Source of the DNA: Erythrobacter sanguineus
GTDB lineage: Bacteria > Pseudomonadota > Alphaproteobacteria > Sphingomonadales > Sphingomonadaceae
Assembly: GCF_900143235.1 (NCBI RefSeq)
Contig: NZ_FRDF01000018.1
Location: 1 to 57,069, forward strand
DNA: 57,069 nt
Direction: 5' to 3'
The position numbers and the translations under genes were made by a program. Position 1 is the stretch's first letter. Every line of letters starts with the position of its first letter. The notes beneath the pieces are model-generated. The model was not told the DNA's origin and ran no database searches. It saw only the letters and a list, made by a program, of their open reading frames with translations. Positions 17,884 to 26,791 of the stretch are shown piece after piece.

Positions 17884-19314
17884 TTACCCAAGTTCGCGCA
17901 CATCGGCGAGCCGCCCCGCGACTGCGGCGGCTGCCGCCATCGCGGGCGACACGAGGTGCGTGCGCGCGCCCGGGCCTTGGCGTCCGACAAAATTGCGGTT
18001 GCTGGTCGAGGCGCAGCGTTCGCCCGGCGGCACCTTGTCCGGGTTCATGCCGAGGCACGCCGAACAGCCCGGTTCGCGCCATTCGAACCCGGCCTCGGTG
18101 AAGATCTTGTCGAGCCCTTCGGTCTCGGCCTGATATTTGACCAGTCCCGATCCCGGAACGACAATCGCCCAGCGCACATTGGCGGCCTTGCGGCGGCCTT
18201 TCAGGATTGCGGCGGCGGCGCGCAGATCCTCGATCCGGCTGTTGGTGCAAGAGCCGATGAACACGTTCTCGATGGCCACATCGGTCATCGCCATGCCGGG
18301 GGTGAGGCCCATGTAATCGAGGCTCTTTTGGGCTGCGACGCGTTTGCTCTCGTCGGCGAAGTCCTGCGGGTCTGGCACGCGCCCGCCAATCGGGACCACA
18401 TCTTCGGGGCTGGTGCCCCAGGTCACGCTCGGTTCGACATCGGCTGCGTCGATCACCACGCTTTTGGCAAACACCGCGCCCTCATCGCTGTGGAGTGTGC
18501 GCCAATAGGCGACCGCCGCGTCCCATTCCGCGCCCGCAGGCGCCATCGGGCGGCCCTTGAGGTAGGCGAAGGTGGTGTCATCGGGCGCGATCAGGCCCGC
18601 ACGCGCGCCTGCCTCGATGCTCATGTTGCACACCGTCAGGCGTTCCTCGATGGTCATCGCTTCGAACACGGCTCCGCGATATTCGATCACATGGCCGCTG
18701 CCGCCCGCCGCGCCGATCCGCCCGATGATGTGGAGGATCAGGTCTTTCGCGCTGATGCCGGGGCCAAGATCGCCTTCGACCCGCACTTCCATCGGCTTCG
18801 ACTGCTGGAGCAGCAGGGTTTGCGTCGCCAGCACATGTTCGACCTCGCTGGTGCCGATCCCGAAGGCGAGCGCGCCCAGACCGCCGTGGCAGGCCGTGTG
18901 CGAATCCCCGCAGACGATGGTGGTGCCGGGCAGCGAGAAGCCCTGTTCGGGGCCGACCACATGGACGATTCCCTGTTCCTTCGCGGTCGCCGGTATGTAG
19001 CGGATGCCGAAGGCCGGCGCGTTGTCTTCCAGCGCGGCGAGCTGGGCCGCGCTTTCCGGGTCGGCAATCGGCACCGGCTTGCCGCTCGCGTCGAGGCGCG
19101 GCGTGGTCGGCAGGTTGTGATCGGGCACTGCCAGCGTCAGTTCGGGCCGCCGCACCGGACGCCCGGCCAGCCGCAGCGACTCGAACGCCTGCGGGCTGGT
19201 CACCTCGTGCACCAGATGCCGGTCGATATAGATCAGCGCCGTGCCGTCATCGCGTGTCTCGACGACATGCGCGTCCCAGATCTTTTCGTAAAGTGTGCGC
19301 GGGCGGGTCGCCAT
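17884..19314 (-). CDS. leuC: 3-isopropylmalate dehydratase large subunit
   Basis: 476 residues from the ATG at 19314 ([14 protein letters not shown]), with AAGGA upstream; this equals the usual family length, whereas the longest frame adds 16 unsupported residues. The aconitase-fold signatures are present: [26 protein letters not shown], and the [4Fe-4S] cysteines in [11 protein letters not shown] and [11 protein letters not shown]. It acts with LeuD in leucine synthesis in the cytoplasm. Confidence 0.97.
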   Translation of the reverse strand: MATRPRTLYEKIWDAHVVETRDDGTALIYIDRHLVHEVTSPQAFESLRLAGRPVRRPELTLAVPDHNLPTTPRLDASGKPVPIADPESAAQLAALEDNAPAFGIRYIPATAKEQGIVHVVGPEQGFSLPGTTIVCGDSHTACHGGLGALAFGIGTSEVEHVLATQTLLLQQSKPMEVRVEGDLGPGISAKDLILHIIGRIGAAGGSGHVIEYRGAVFEAMTIEERLTVCNMSIEAGARAGLIAPDDTTFAYLKGRPMAPAGAEWDAAVAYWRTLHSDEGAVFAKSVVIDAADVEPSVTWGTSPEDVVPIGGRVPDPQDFADESKRVAAQKSLDYMGLTPGMAMTDVAIENVFIGSCTNSRIEDLRAAAAILKGRRKAANVRWAIVVPGSGLVKYQAETEGLDKIFTEAGFEWREPGCSACLGMNPDKVPPGERCASTSNRNFVGRQGPGARTHLVSPAMAAAAAVAGRLADVRELG

Positions 19315-19440
19315 GGTGCGTTGTTTCCTTCTTGTCGCCAAGGCGATTAGACGCGCCAGCACCCCTCGCGCAAGATGCGTGCTTGACCCGCGTCAAATTC
19401 GTCATGGCTTTGCAGCTTTCATCGGGTATAACTGACAAAT

Positions 19441-19866
19441 ATGTCAGCAACCGAATCTCCTGCCGCGCCTGCTCCTGCTTTTTTCCACCCGATCAAGGTC
19501 GAGGAAGCGGACATTGATTTCATGGGCCATGTCAACAATGCGCGCTACCTGAACTGGGTGCAGGATGCGGTGCTGGCGCACTGGAACAAGATCGCGCCGG
19601 CCGATGACGTCGCCACCAAGGCGTGGGTCGCCCTTAAGCACGAGATTACCTATCGCAAGCCCGCCTTCCTTGAAGATGACGTGACCGCGCAGACCGTTCT
19701 TGAACGCTTCAATGGCGCCCGTGCGTTCTATTCCACGCTGATCAAGCGCGGCGAGGAGGTGCTGGCCGAAGTGCAATCGAGCTGGTGCTGCATCGACGCC
19801 AAGACCCTGCGCCCGGCACGCATTGGTGAGCATTTGCGGATGTTCTTCTTCCCTCAGGGGGAGTGA
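19441..19866 (+). CDS. Acyl-CoA thioesterase, hotdog fold (4HBT)
   Basis: 141 residues. The 4-hydroxybenzoyl-CoA-thioesterase-type core is visible: VEEADIDFMGHVNNARYLNW, with the catalytic Asp and the HVNN motif on the central helix, and ITYRKPAFLEDDVTAQT strands after it. It likely hydrolyses short or medium acyl-CoA. It is divergent from leuC and convergent with the ABC-F gene. Confidence 0.9.
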   Translation: MSATESPAAPAPAFFHPIKVEEADIDFMGHVNNARYLNWVQDAVLAHWNKIAPADDVATKAWVALKHEITYRKPAFLEDDVTAQTVLERFNGARAFYSTLIKRGEEVLAEVQSSWCCIDAKTLRPARIGEHLRMFFFPQGE

Positions 19867-19896
19867 TCCCGGCCGCATGCCGCGGCTGATGGCGCA

Positions 19897-21762
19897 TCAG
19901 CCCTGTTCGATCGCTTCGAGCGCGGTGCCGGCCGCCAGCCAGTCCTGCTCGGCTGCGGCCAAGGCGTCGGCGGCTTTCGCGCGGGCGGTCAGCAGGCTTT
20001 GCAACTTTGCGCCATCCGCGCCGGGTTTGCTGCTCGCATCGAGGACTTGCGCATCCAGCCGTTCGACCTCGGCTGACGCGCGGGTCAGCGCCTTTTCAGC
20101 CTTGCCCAGTTCCGATTGGGCAAAACGCGCCTGCGCCACGGTCTTCGGCGTGCCCGGCCTGCCTTTGGCCGCGTCGGATCTGATCCCATCACCCTTGGGC
20201 TTTCGCCCCAGAATGAAGTCGATGTAATCATCCATGTTGCCGGCATATTCGCGCGCGGTTCCGCCATCGACCAGCACCAGCCGGTCTGCCGTCAGTTCGA
20301 CCATGTGGCGATCATGGCTGATCAGGATAACCGCGCCGGTATAGGTGTTGAGCGCCTGAATCAGCGCCTCACGCGCGTCGACATCAAGGTGGTTGGTCGG
20401 TTCATCAAGGATCAGCAGATGCGGCGCATCGCGGGTGATCAGCGCCAGCGCCAGCCGCGCGCGCTCCCCGCCCGATAGCTTGTCGACCCGCTGGTTGGCG
20501 CGCGGCCCGGAAAAGCCGAACCGGCCCAGTTGCGCGCGAATGGCGCCCTGCGATTGGCCGTCCATCGCGCGGTTCATCAGATCGAGCGGGGTGTCTTCGC
20601 CCGCCAGTTCCTCAACCTGATACTGCGTGAAATATCCGACCTTGAGCTTGCCCGGCGCGTTGACTGCGCCTTCGGCTGGCGCAAGTTGCGACGCCAGCAG
20701 GCGGGCCAGCGTGGTCTTGCCGTTGCCGTTGCGGCCCAGCAGCGCGATCCGGTCATCCGCCTCGATCCGGAAATTCAGTCGTTTGAGGATCGGCGGGGCT
20801 TCGCCATATCCCACCGCTGCCTGTTCCAGCGTGATCATCGGCGATTTGAGCTGGGCGGGATCGGGGAAATCGAAGCTCAGCGTCGGGTCTTCCATCAGCG
20901 CGGCGATGGGCTGCATCTTGGCCAGCATCTTGGCGCGCGATTGCGCCTGCTTGGCGGTCGAGGCGCGGGCGGAGTTGCGAGCGACATAATCCCGCAGCCG
21001 CGCGGCTTGCGCATCCTGTGATGCCTTGGCCGCTGCGAGCTGCGCGGCGCGTTCGGCGCGCTGCTTTTCAAACGCGTCATAGCCGCCGGGATAGAGCGTC
21101 AACTGCCCGCCTTGCAGGTGCAGGATGTGATCGACCACCTTGTTCAGCAGGTCGCGTTCATGGCTGATCACCACCAGCGTGGCGGGATAGGATTTGAGGA
21201 AATTCTCCAGCCACAAGGTCGCCTCGAGATCGAGGTGGTTGGAAGGCTCGTCCAGCAGCAGGATATCGGGTTCGGAAAACAGCAGCGCGCCAAGGGCAAT
21301 GCGCATCTTCCAGCCGCCCGAAAAACTATCGACCGGGCGCTGCTGCATTTCTTCATCAAAGCCAAGGCCATTGAGGATCTTGGCCGCGCGCGCCGGGGCA
21401 GAATAGGCGTCGATGGCGAGCAGGCGTTCGTGGACGTCGCCCATGCGGTCCATGTCGGTGCAGGTTTCCAGCTCCGCCAGCAATTCGGCGCGTTCGGTCG
21501 CGGCGGCGAGCACCACCTCTTCCGGCGTCATCGAACCGCTGGGCGCTTCCTGCGCGATATAGCCTATCCGCGCGCGCGATGGTTTGCTGATTTCGCCATC
21601 ATCCGGCTCGATCTCGCCGATCAGCGCCTTCATCAGGGTCGATTTGCCCGCGCCGTTGCGGCCGATCAGCCCGACCCGCGCGCCGATGGGCACGGTTGCG
21701 CTGGCGCGTTCCAGAATGGCCCGGCCGCCAAGCCGCACAGTGACACCGTCGATGGTAAGCAT
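19897..21762 (-). CDS. ABC-F family ATPase (Uup/YheS type)
   Basis: 621 residues from the ATG at 21762 (MLTIDGVTVRLGG). Two ATP-binding cassettes: Walker A GRNGAGKST (about 36) and GRNGNGKTT (about 340), signatures FSGGWKMRIAL and LSGGERARLAL, Walker B LLLDEPSNHLD and LILDEPTNHLD. A basic linker between cassettes (about 235-300) and a C-terminal coiled coil (QSELGKAEKALTRASAEVERL) match Uup/YheS-type proteins. No membrane part. ABC-F proteins act at the ribosome E site. Confidence 0.93.
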   Translation of the reverse strand: MLTIDGVTVRLGGRAILERASATVPIGARVGLIGRNGAGKSTLMKALIGEIEPDDGEISKPSRARIGYIAQEAPSGSMTPEEVVLAAATERAELLAELETCTDMDRMGDVHERLLAIDAYSAPARAAKILNGLGFDEEMQQRPVDSFSGGWKMRIALGALLFSEPDILLLDEPSNHLDLEATLWLENFLKSYPATLVVISHERDLLNKVVDHILHLQGGQLTLYPGGYDAFEKQRAERAAQLAAAKASQDAQAARLRDYVARNSARASTAKQAQSRAKMLAKMQPIAALMEDPTLSFDFPDPAQLKSPMITLEQAAVGYGEAPPILKRLNFRIEADDRIALLGRNGNGKTTLARLLASQLAPAEGAVNAPGKLKVGYFTQYQVEELAGEDTPLDLMNRAMDGQSQGAIRAQLGRFGFSGPRANQRVDKLSGGERARLALALITRDAPHLLILDEPTNHLDVDAREALIQALNTYTGAVILISHDRHMVELTADRLVLVDGGTAREYAGNMDDYIDFILGRKPKGDGIRSDAAKGRPGTPKTVAQARFAQSELGKAEKALTRASAEVERLDAQVLDASSKPGADGAKLQSLLTARAKAADALAAAEQDWLAAGTALEAIEQG

Positions 21763-21887
21763 GGGCGCGCCCTTAACAGCCAATCCAGTCCTGCCCAACG
21801 GAAATTACCCGCTGCATTGCAATCGGGGCAGGGCGCAGGTGCTGGATTGGCCATGCGTGCAGCGCGCGCGGCCCGGCTTGCGGCAGA

Positions 21888-23129
21888 TCAGGCCAGCACG
21901 AAATAGGCAATCGCCAGCCCGGTCATCGTGGTGATGGCCAGCCAGCTTTGCAGGCGCGAGGTGGCCGACGGGCGAGCGGCCTCGGGCATTTCGCACCGGG
22001 TGACAACCAGATGGTTCAGCAACGCAACCCCCGGCGCGATCACGAAACTGGCAGTCGTGACAAGATCGAGAAATCCGGTGAGATCGGTGAGCAGGGTAAA
22101 GATGGCCGCCACGGCGATGGCCACGAATAATAGCGCAAAGAACGCATATTCGCCGCGCCTGTAGGACACGTCGTCACGACCGGTCAGGATGGCGCGCGCC
22201 GCGGCAAAGGTGCGGGAATAGGCATCAATGCCTGCGATCACCGTTGTCAGCATCACCGACAGCGCGGCAATCCCCGCCAGAAATGCCGGTCCGGGGCCAA
22301 GCGCTTCCTTGTAGAGGCTGACCAGCTGTCCCGCAAAACCGGGCGCATCGGCCAGCGGCACAATCGCCTGCCGGTGCATGACGCCTGCCCCCATGATGCA
22401 GAAGCAGACAGCCATCGCCGCGGTGATAACGTAAGGCCAGAAAAAGCTCTTGCGCGTTTCTGCAAGGGTTGCCTTGCGCCCTTCGGGCAAGGCGTGATCC
22501 GCCTCGATCTTCCACAGCGACAGGGGCACCGAGACATCGGTCGGATTGGGCATGAAGCCCGCCAGCGCGACGATGAAGATCAGGGCGGAGACCTCACCCG
22601 TCCAGCTGAAATCGGCCATCGTCGTCCAATCGACCCACGGCAGGACGACCGCCGTGGTCAGCAAGGTGGAGCCGACCAGAAAGGCCAGCAAAACTGCGTT
22701 GACCCGGTCAAGGAAGCGGTAGCCGCCGATCAGCAGCAGGCAGGTGGCAAGCACAAGGATAGCAGCGGCGAGCACCGGGACCGGCGCAATCGGTCCGATC
22801 AGCACGGTCAGGATTCCTGCGGTTGCAGCGCCCAGAGCCGCCCAGATGATGGGAACCAGCGGGCCAACCGCCAGCAGGAACAAGAGCACCGCCCAAAGCC
22901 CGAGCTCACGGTACCCGGTCAGCAGTGAACGGCCGCGGGCATGGGCGAAATCGATGCCGTATCGATAGGCCGGATATTTGAGGAAATTCGCAAGCACGAT
23001 CACGCCCGCCAGCGCCAGACCGAACATCGCCCCGGCACGGGTCGATTGCACCAGATGCGAAGTGCCGATTGCGGCGCCGGTAAAGATCAGACCCGGCCCC
23101 GCAAGGCGGCGCAGGAAACGCGATGACAT
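21888..23129 (-). CDS. Nramp-related membrane transporter
   Basis: 413 residues from an ATG at 23129 after a GGGGGG ribosome site. About 11 transmembrane segments. The N-terminus (LAGPGLIFTGAAIGTSHLVQ) aligns with TM1 of the Nramp family, but the metal-binding DPGN motif is replaced by AIGTSH, and the TM6 MPH motif by MPNPTD. It therefore belongs to the divergent Nramp-related group rather than classic manganese/iron importers, and its ion is unknown. It is divergent from crtW. Confidence 0.82.
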   Translation of the reverse strand: MSSRFLRRLAGPGLIFTGAAIGTSHLVQSTRAGAMFGLALAGVIVLANFLKYPAYRYGIDFAHARGRSLLTGYRELGLWAVLLFLLAVGPLVPIIWAALGAATAGILTVLIGPIAPVPVLAAAILVLATCLLLIGGYRFLDRVNAVLLAFLVGSTLLTTAVVLPWVDWTTMADFSWTGEVSALIFIVALAGFMPNPTDVSVPLSLWKIEADHALPEGRKATLAETRKSFFWPYVITAAMAVCFCIMGAGVMHRQAIVPLADAPGFAGQLVSLYKEALGPGPAFLAGIAALSVMLTTVIAGIDAYSRTFAAARAILTGRDDVSYRRGEYAFFALLFVAIAVAAIFTLLTDLTGFLDLVTTASFVIAPGVALLNHLVVTRCEMPEAARPSATSRLQSWLAITTMTGLAIAYFVLA

Positions 23130-23358
23130 TGGCTGTCCCCCCGGCAATGCACAGTTTTGCAACCGTGCACCGGCTTTGCACTGCGCCCGGTCTTTAACAA
23201 CAGAAGATTGGCCGGACGCGATGGAGGCAGGGCGGCCTTGTGCCCGCTGGCGCGCGATCGCCCGGCGGCAGCCTCGCGCTTTTGCGCAAACGCAATTGCA
23301 GCTTTGCGCCAGCGTTCTATAGGCATCCTTATGGGCCGCAAGCGCGTATCGTTCTGAC

Positions 23359-24135
23359 ATGAAGCCGCACTTCAATCCTCGCGCGCGCGTGATGCAGGGC
23401 GCAATCGGGCTGGCGCTGGCGGCGGCGATCGCGGGCAACTGGCTGGCGATCCATTTCTACGGCATTCTGGTGTTCACCCTGACATGGGAAAGCCTGCCTC
23501 TCGCGCTTGCAATGGCGGCGGCGCAATGCTGGCTTTCGGTCGGCGTGTTTATCGTCTGCCATGATGCGATGCATGGCAGCCTGGTTCCGGGCAAGCCGAA
23601 GCTGAATGGCGCGATCGGGGCGGTGCTGCTGGCGCTTTACGCAGGCTTTGGATGGAAGCAGCTGCGCGACGCGCATTTCGCCCATCACAAGCTGGCGGGC
23701 CACGCGGGCGATCCCGATTTCGATGAACATCACCCGGATGATTTCTTTCGGTGGTATGGGACGTTCTTCAAACGCTATTTCGGCTGGCGGTCGCTGCTTT
23801 ATGTCCACACGGTGGTGGGGATCTACTGGCTGGTGATCGGGGTGCCGATGGTGCAGATCGTGCTGCTCTATGGCCTGCCGGCGCTGGGATCGTCGCTGCA
23901 ATTGTTCTATTTCGGCACCTATCGCCCGCATTGTCACCGCGAAGGCCAGCCCTTTGCCGACCGGCACAATGCCCGCAGCAATGATTTCGGCACGCTGGCC
24001 AGTCTCGCCACCTGCTTCCATTTCGGCTATCATCTGGAACATCACCACCGGCCCGACGTGCCGTGGTGGAGCCTGCCTGCGGCGAAACGGGCCGGGGTGG
24101 GCGATACGGAATTGACTGCGAAGGTGCCTGCATGA
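23359..24135 (+). CDS. crtW: Beta-carotene ketolase
   Basis: 258 residues, an integral membrane di-iron oxygenase. The histidine boxes are complete: HDAMHG, HFAHH, HREGQPFADRHN region and HLEHHHRPD. It adds 4-keto groups to beta-ionone rings, giving echinenone/canthaxanthin or, with CrtZ, astaxanthin-type pigments. Its stop overlaps the crtZ start (ATGA), so both are co-translated. Confidence 0.95.
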   Translation: MKPHFNPRARVMQGAIGLALAAAIAGNWLAIHFYGILVFTLTWESLPLALAMAAAQCWLSVGVFIVCHDAMHGSLVPGKPKLNGAIGAVLLALYAGFGWKQLRDAHFAHHKLAGHAGDPDFDEHHPDDFFRWYGTFFKRYFGWRSLLYVHTVVGIYWLVIGVPMVQIVLLYGLPALGSSLQLFYFGTYRPHCHREGQPFADRHNARSNDFGTLASLATCFHFGYHLEHHHRPDVPWWSLPAAKRAGVGDTELTAKVPA

Positions 24136-24629
24136 GCTGGCTCGAAATTGTCCTCACCGTCATGTCCTCGCTGATCGGGATGGAGCTGTTCGCGTGGGTC
24201 GCGCACAAGTACATCATGCACGGCTGGGGCTGGGGCTGGCACCGCGATCATCACGAACCGCATGACAATGTGCTGGAAAAGAACGATCTGTTCGCGGTGG
24301 TCTTCGGCACGATCAATGCCGCGATGTATATCTATGGCTCGCTCTACTGGGACTGGCTGTGGTGGTTTGCGGTCGGGATCACGCTGTATGGGGTGATCTA
24401 CACGCTGGTGCATGATGGGCTGGTTCACCAACGCTATTGGAAGTGGGTGCCGCGCAAAGGCTATGCCAAGCGGCTGGTGCAGGCGCACAAGCTGCACCAT
24501 GCGACCATCGGGAAAGAAGGCGGGGTCAGCTTCGGCTTCGTCTTTGCGCGCGATCCGGCCAAGCTAAAGGCTGAGCTGAAGGCGCAGAAGGAAGCCGGGA
24601 TCGCGGTGGTCAGGGATTCGGTTGGCTGA
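24132..24629 (+). CDS. crtZ: Beta-carotene hydroxylase
   Basis: 165 residues from the ATG at 24132, overlapping crtW by four bases. The fatty-acid-hydroxylase-type histidine motifs are present: HKYIMHG, HRDHHEPHD, HDGLVHQRY and HKLHHATIGKEG. It adds 3-hydroxyl groups to beta-ionone rings. The four predicted membrane segments match the family. The start fits CrtZ's normal length; a longer frame exists upstream but lies inside crtW. Confidence 0.96.
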   Translation: MSWLEIVLTVMSSLIGMELFAWVAHKYIMHGWGWGWHRDHHEPHDNVLEKNDLFAVVFGTINAAMYIYGSLYWDWLWWFAVGITLYGVIYTLVHDGLVHQRYWKWVPRKGYAKRLVQAHKLHHATIGKEGGVSFGFVFARDPAKLKAELKAQKEAGIAVVRDSVG

Positions 24630-24631
24630 TC

Positions 24632-24699
24632 CGGCCGCCCGCAGCGACGCAGCCTTCAGGCTGCATGAGCGAGGATTTCGCGCGCCGGAGGGCGTGCGG
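24632..24699 (+). repeat. 68-bp direct repeat, unit 1 (dispersed family)
   Basis: Identical over 68 bases to 24741-24808. It begins CGGCCGCCCGCAGCGACG and ends GGAGGGCGTGCGG. It lies between the 3' ends of crtZ (plus) and sufE (minus). Confidence 0.9.
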
Positions 24700-24740
24700 G
24701 ACGCAAGAAACACCGGTGCCGCAAGCACCGCAAGGCCGAC

Positions 24741-24808
24741 CGGCCGCCCGCAGCGACGCAGCCTTCAGGCTGCATGAGCGAGGATTTCGCGCGCCGGAGG
24801 GCGTGCGG
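24741..24808 (+). repeat. 68-bp direct repeat, unit 2 (dispersed family)
   Basis: Exact second copy of the unit at 24632; its right end is three bases from the sufE stop. Internal GCAGCCTTCAGGCTGC is a short palindrome able to form a hairpin in RNA. Confidence 0.9.
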
Positions 24809-24811
24809 CAC

Positions 24812-25228
24812 TCAAGAAGCAATCCGCGCGGCGTGTTCTTTCACCAGACCGATCATGTTCGGCACGCCCTGCGTGCGGTTGCTCGATAGCTGGTTTTTCA
24901 GATCGAACGGGGCGAGTGCGCCCATCACGTCCATCTGCGCCACTTCGGACGCCGGCCTGTCCTGCACCGCCGAAATCACCAGCGCGACAATGCCCTTGGT
25001 GATCGCGGCGTTGCTATCGGCGAGGAAGTGCAATTTCTGTTCCTGCTGCGAGGCGGGATAGACCCACACCGCTGCTGAACAGCCGCGCACCAGTGTGGCG
25101 TCGGTTTTCAGCGCATCGGGCATCGGTTCGAGCGTCCGCCCAAGCTCGATCAGCAGGCCGTAACGGTCATCGCCTTCGAGGAATTCGTACTCTTCGAGAA
25201 TGTCGGAAAGGGAGCGCATCAGGCGCAT
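24812..25228 (-). CDS. sufE: SufE family cysteine desulfuration protein
   Basis: 138 residues. SufE features: an N-terminal helix (ILEEYEFLEGDDRYGLLIELGR), the sulphur-acceptor Cys in LVRGCSAAVWV (near residue 50), and the tail SSNRTQGVPNMIGLVKE. It accepts persulphide from SufS and passes it to the SUF scaffold for iron-sulphur cluster assembly. It lies 46 bases downstream of the last psp-locus gene, so it could share the transcript or have its own promoter. Confidence 0.95.
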   Translation of the reverse strand: MRLMRSLSDILEEYEFLEGDDRYGLLIELGRTLEPMPDALKTDATLVRGCSAAVWVYPASQQEQKLHFLADSNAAITKGIVALVISAVQDRPASEVAQMDVMGALAPFDLKNQLSSNRTQGVPNMIGLVKEHAARIAS

Positions 25229-25274
25229 TTAGGCAGGGTGACTGCGAAACGGAAGGGGTGATTGGCCCTCGTGC

Positions 25275-25454
25275 CTAGCCCATCAGCCCGCCGGGGCGGG
25301 TGAAGGCGTAGTAGATCACGTAGAACCAGCCGAAAAAGCCCTGCACGATTGCCCAGAATATCGATTTGTTGACGCTCCAGCTGATCGCGATGGCGAGCGC
25401 GCTGCCGAACCCGATCCCGGCCTGAGCAGCGGCGGTGCTGCGCGGCCCGCTCAC
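25275..25454 (-). CDS. 59-residue membrane protein at the end of the psp locus
   Basis: Starts with GTG at 25454, overlapping the previous stop as GTGA, and ends at TAG 25275-25277. The product has a polar N-terminus (MSGPRSTAAAQAG), then two hydrophobic stretches (IGFGSALAIAISW, and SIFWAIVQGFFGWFYVIYYAF) separated by SVNK, and a short basic tail. The four-base overlap matches the junctions of the upstream psp genes, so it looks like the last member of that run. No function is recognised. It is short enough to be missed by length-filtered gene calling. Confidence 0.75.
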   Translation of the reverse strand: MSGPRSTAAAQAGIGFGSALAIAISWSVNKSIFWAIVQGFFGWFYVIYYAFTRPGGLMG

Positions 25455-25729
25455 AGTTCAACCCCGCTGGCGATGGCTTCCAGCTTGCGGATGCGTTCCT
25501 TGAGGTCGGCCAGTTCGATCCGGGCGGTGCCGATCCCGGAACCTTCGGCGTCCGGGGTGCGGGCGGCGGTGGTTGCGGCGGTGGTTGCGGGGGCGCCGCG
25601 TTCAAGTTCCTGCCGTTTCAGGTCAAGCCAGCCGTGCCAGCCGCGCAGCAGGGCGGCAGCGACAACGGTGATCCCCACCAGACAGGTCACGGCCATGACG
25701 ATGGCGGGATCGAGAAGGGGCGTCATCAT
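25451..25729 (-). CDS. Small PspB-like membrane protein (psp locus, paralogue 4)
   Basis: 92 residues. One N-terminal transmembrane helix (AIVMAVTCLVGITVVAAALL), a linker rich in Ala/Thr, and a C-terminal coiled coil (RIELADLKERIRKLEAIASG) that matches the E-R-I-x-x-L-E core of PspB. It lacks the TDxGY...EIEALR extension of its upstream neighbours. The ATG at 25729 overlaps the upstream stop by four bases. Likely an inner-membrane partner in the psp response; role inferred from context. Confidence 0.75.
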   Translation of the reverse strand: MMTPLLDPAIVMAVTCLVGITVVAAALLRGWHGWLDLKRQELERGAPATTAATTAARTPDAEGSGIGTARIELADLKERIRKLEAIASGVEL

Positions 25730-26067
25730 TCGCTCTGGTCCTCCTTGGTATGCGGGATTGCCCGCTCATCATGCGATGCGGGCAGGGCCCGCAGGGCTTC
25801 GATTTCGGCGGCGATGCGCGCGCGTTCGCGGGCGTCGCTGGTGTTGCCATCGGTGGCGATGCGTTCGAGCACGTTCACACGCTCGCGCAGGTCTTGAAGT
25901 TCGCGCCGCGCCGCTTCCAGTTCGGCCGCGCTGCGATTGTCATTGCGCGGGGCAAGGGTTTCATTGCCGTCTTCATCGGTGATGATCCCGGCGCGCGCCT
26001 TGCCGTACTGCACCACGCCCCAGACGATGATCGCGATGATGGCAACGATGGCCCAGCTGCTGATCAT
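25726..26067 (-). CDS. Small PspB-like membrane protein (psp locus, paralogue 3)
   Basis: 113 residues. N-terminal transmembrane helix (IVAIIAIIVWGVVQY), an acidic linker, then a coiled coil: LQDLRERVNVLERIATDGNT followed by RIAAEIEALR. This is the C-terminal module shared with paralogues 1 and 2 and with PspC, with a short insertion in the middle. Four-base overlaps join it to both neighbours. No enzymatic motif. An inner-membrane protein with a cytoplasmic coiled coil is predicted. Confidence 0.78.
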   Translation of the reverse strand: MISSWAIVAIIAIIVWGVVQYGKARAGIITDEDGNETLAPRNDNRSAAELEAARRELQDLRERVNVLERIATDGNTSDARERARIAAEIEALRALPASHDERAIPHTKEDQSE

Positions 26068-26435
26068 GCCTCGCCCTTGTCCTTGAGGTTCGACAGCGCA
26101 CGGTCACGCGCCGAATCTCTCAGCGCTTCGATTTCGGCGCCGAGGTGATAGCCGCCATCGGTGACGATCCGTTCGACATTGATCAGCCGATCCTTCACCG
26201 AGCCGAGTTCGGCGCGCAATTCGGCGTTTTCCTGAGTCAGCAGGGTCACGCGGTGCGCGGTTTGCTTGTCCGAACCGGGTTTCAAAGACTGGCCCCACAT
26301 GCCTTCGAGCGGGTAGCCATTCTTGATCTTCATCCGGGTGACCTGGAACGAGGCGAGGATGCCAAGCCCGGCAAGCACCGAGCAGGCAAGGATGATCCAG
26401 CCGAGATAGGGAAGAAAATCCGATGCTTGCATCAC
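26064..26435 (-). CDS. Small PspB-like membrane protein (psp locus, paralogue 2)
   Basis: 123 residues. N-terminal transmembrane helix (YLGWIILACSVLAGLGILASF), a basic stretch ending ENAELRAEL, and the shared module (VKDRLINVERIVTDGGYHLG, then AEIEALRDS). Central segment GYPLEGMWGQSL resembles the equivalent 'GYSLEDEWGGK' of paralogue 1, which shows that the similarity goes beyond the coiled coil and that these two are true paralogues. Four-base overlaps on both sides. Confidence 0.8.
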   Translation of the reverse strand: MMQASDFLPYLGWIILACSVLAGLGILASFQVTRMKIKNGYPLEGMWGQSLKPGSDKQTAHRVTLLTQENAELRAELGSVKDRLINVERIVTDGGYHLGAEIEALRDSARDRALSNLKDKGEA

Positions 26436-26791
26436 ACGCGCTCCTTGTTTTCGAGGCTGAGTGGCACGCTGGTGCCTGCTAATTCATTGGCATCCGCTCG
26501 GCGCGTATCACGCAAAGCTTCGATTTCTTCGCTAAGCGAATAGCCGCGGTCAGTGACGATCTTTTCCAGCACGATCATACGATCCTGCATGGCGTCGATC
26601 TTGCCGTGCAATTCTTCGTTCTCGGCCTTGAGCCGCTGCGCCTCCGCGCTGTCCGCGCGCTCGGTCTTGCCGCCCCATTCATCCTCGAGCGAGTAGCCGT
26701 GCTTGGCGCGGATCCAGTTGTTGATCAGCCATCCACCGGTGCTCAGGGCAATGATGGCGATGACGAAATCCGGTCCTCCGAAGTCCATCAC
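26432..26791 (-). CDS. Small PspB-like membrane protein (psp locus, paralogue 1)
   Basis: 119 residues. N-terminal hydrophobic helix (FVIAIIALSTGGWLINNWI), linker with GYSLEDEWGGK, then the shared module: MQDRMIVLEKIVTDRGYSLS followed by EEIEALRDTRR. The C-terminal tail (SVPLSLENKERV) resembles that of the gene upstream (LPLDLERKALAD). It is coupled to both neighbours by four-base overlaps. Function not established for this group; PspB in enterobacteria joins PspC to sense membrane damage and sequester PspA. Confidence 0.8.
   Translation of the reverse strand: MMDFGGPDFVIAIIALSTGGWLINNWIRAKHGYSLEDEWGGKTERADSAEAQRLKAENEELHGKIDAMQDRMIVLEKIVTDRGYSLSEEIEALRDTRRADANELAGTSVPLSLENKERV

Noticed and set aside
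17956..19350. 464-codon plus-strand frame opposite leuC
   Set aside because: Antisense shadow; LeuC signatures with iron-sulphur cysteines lie on the minus strand.
24632..24808. Possible CRISPR array from the two identical repeats
   Set aside because: Only two units, 68 bases long, with a 41-base spacer and no cas genes; related copies elsewhere show it is a dispersed repeat.
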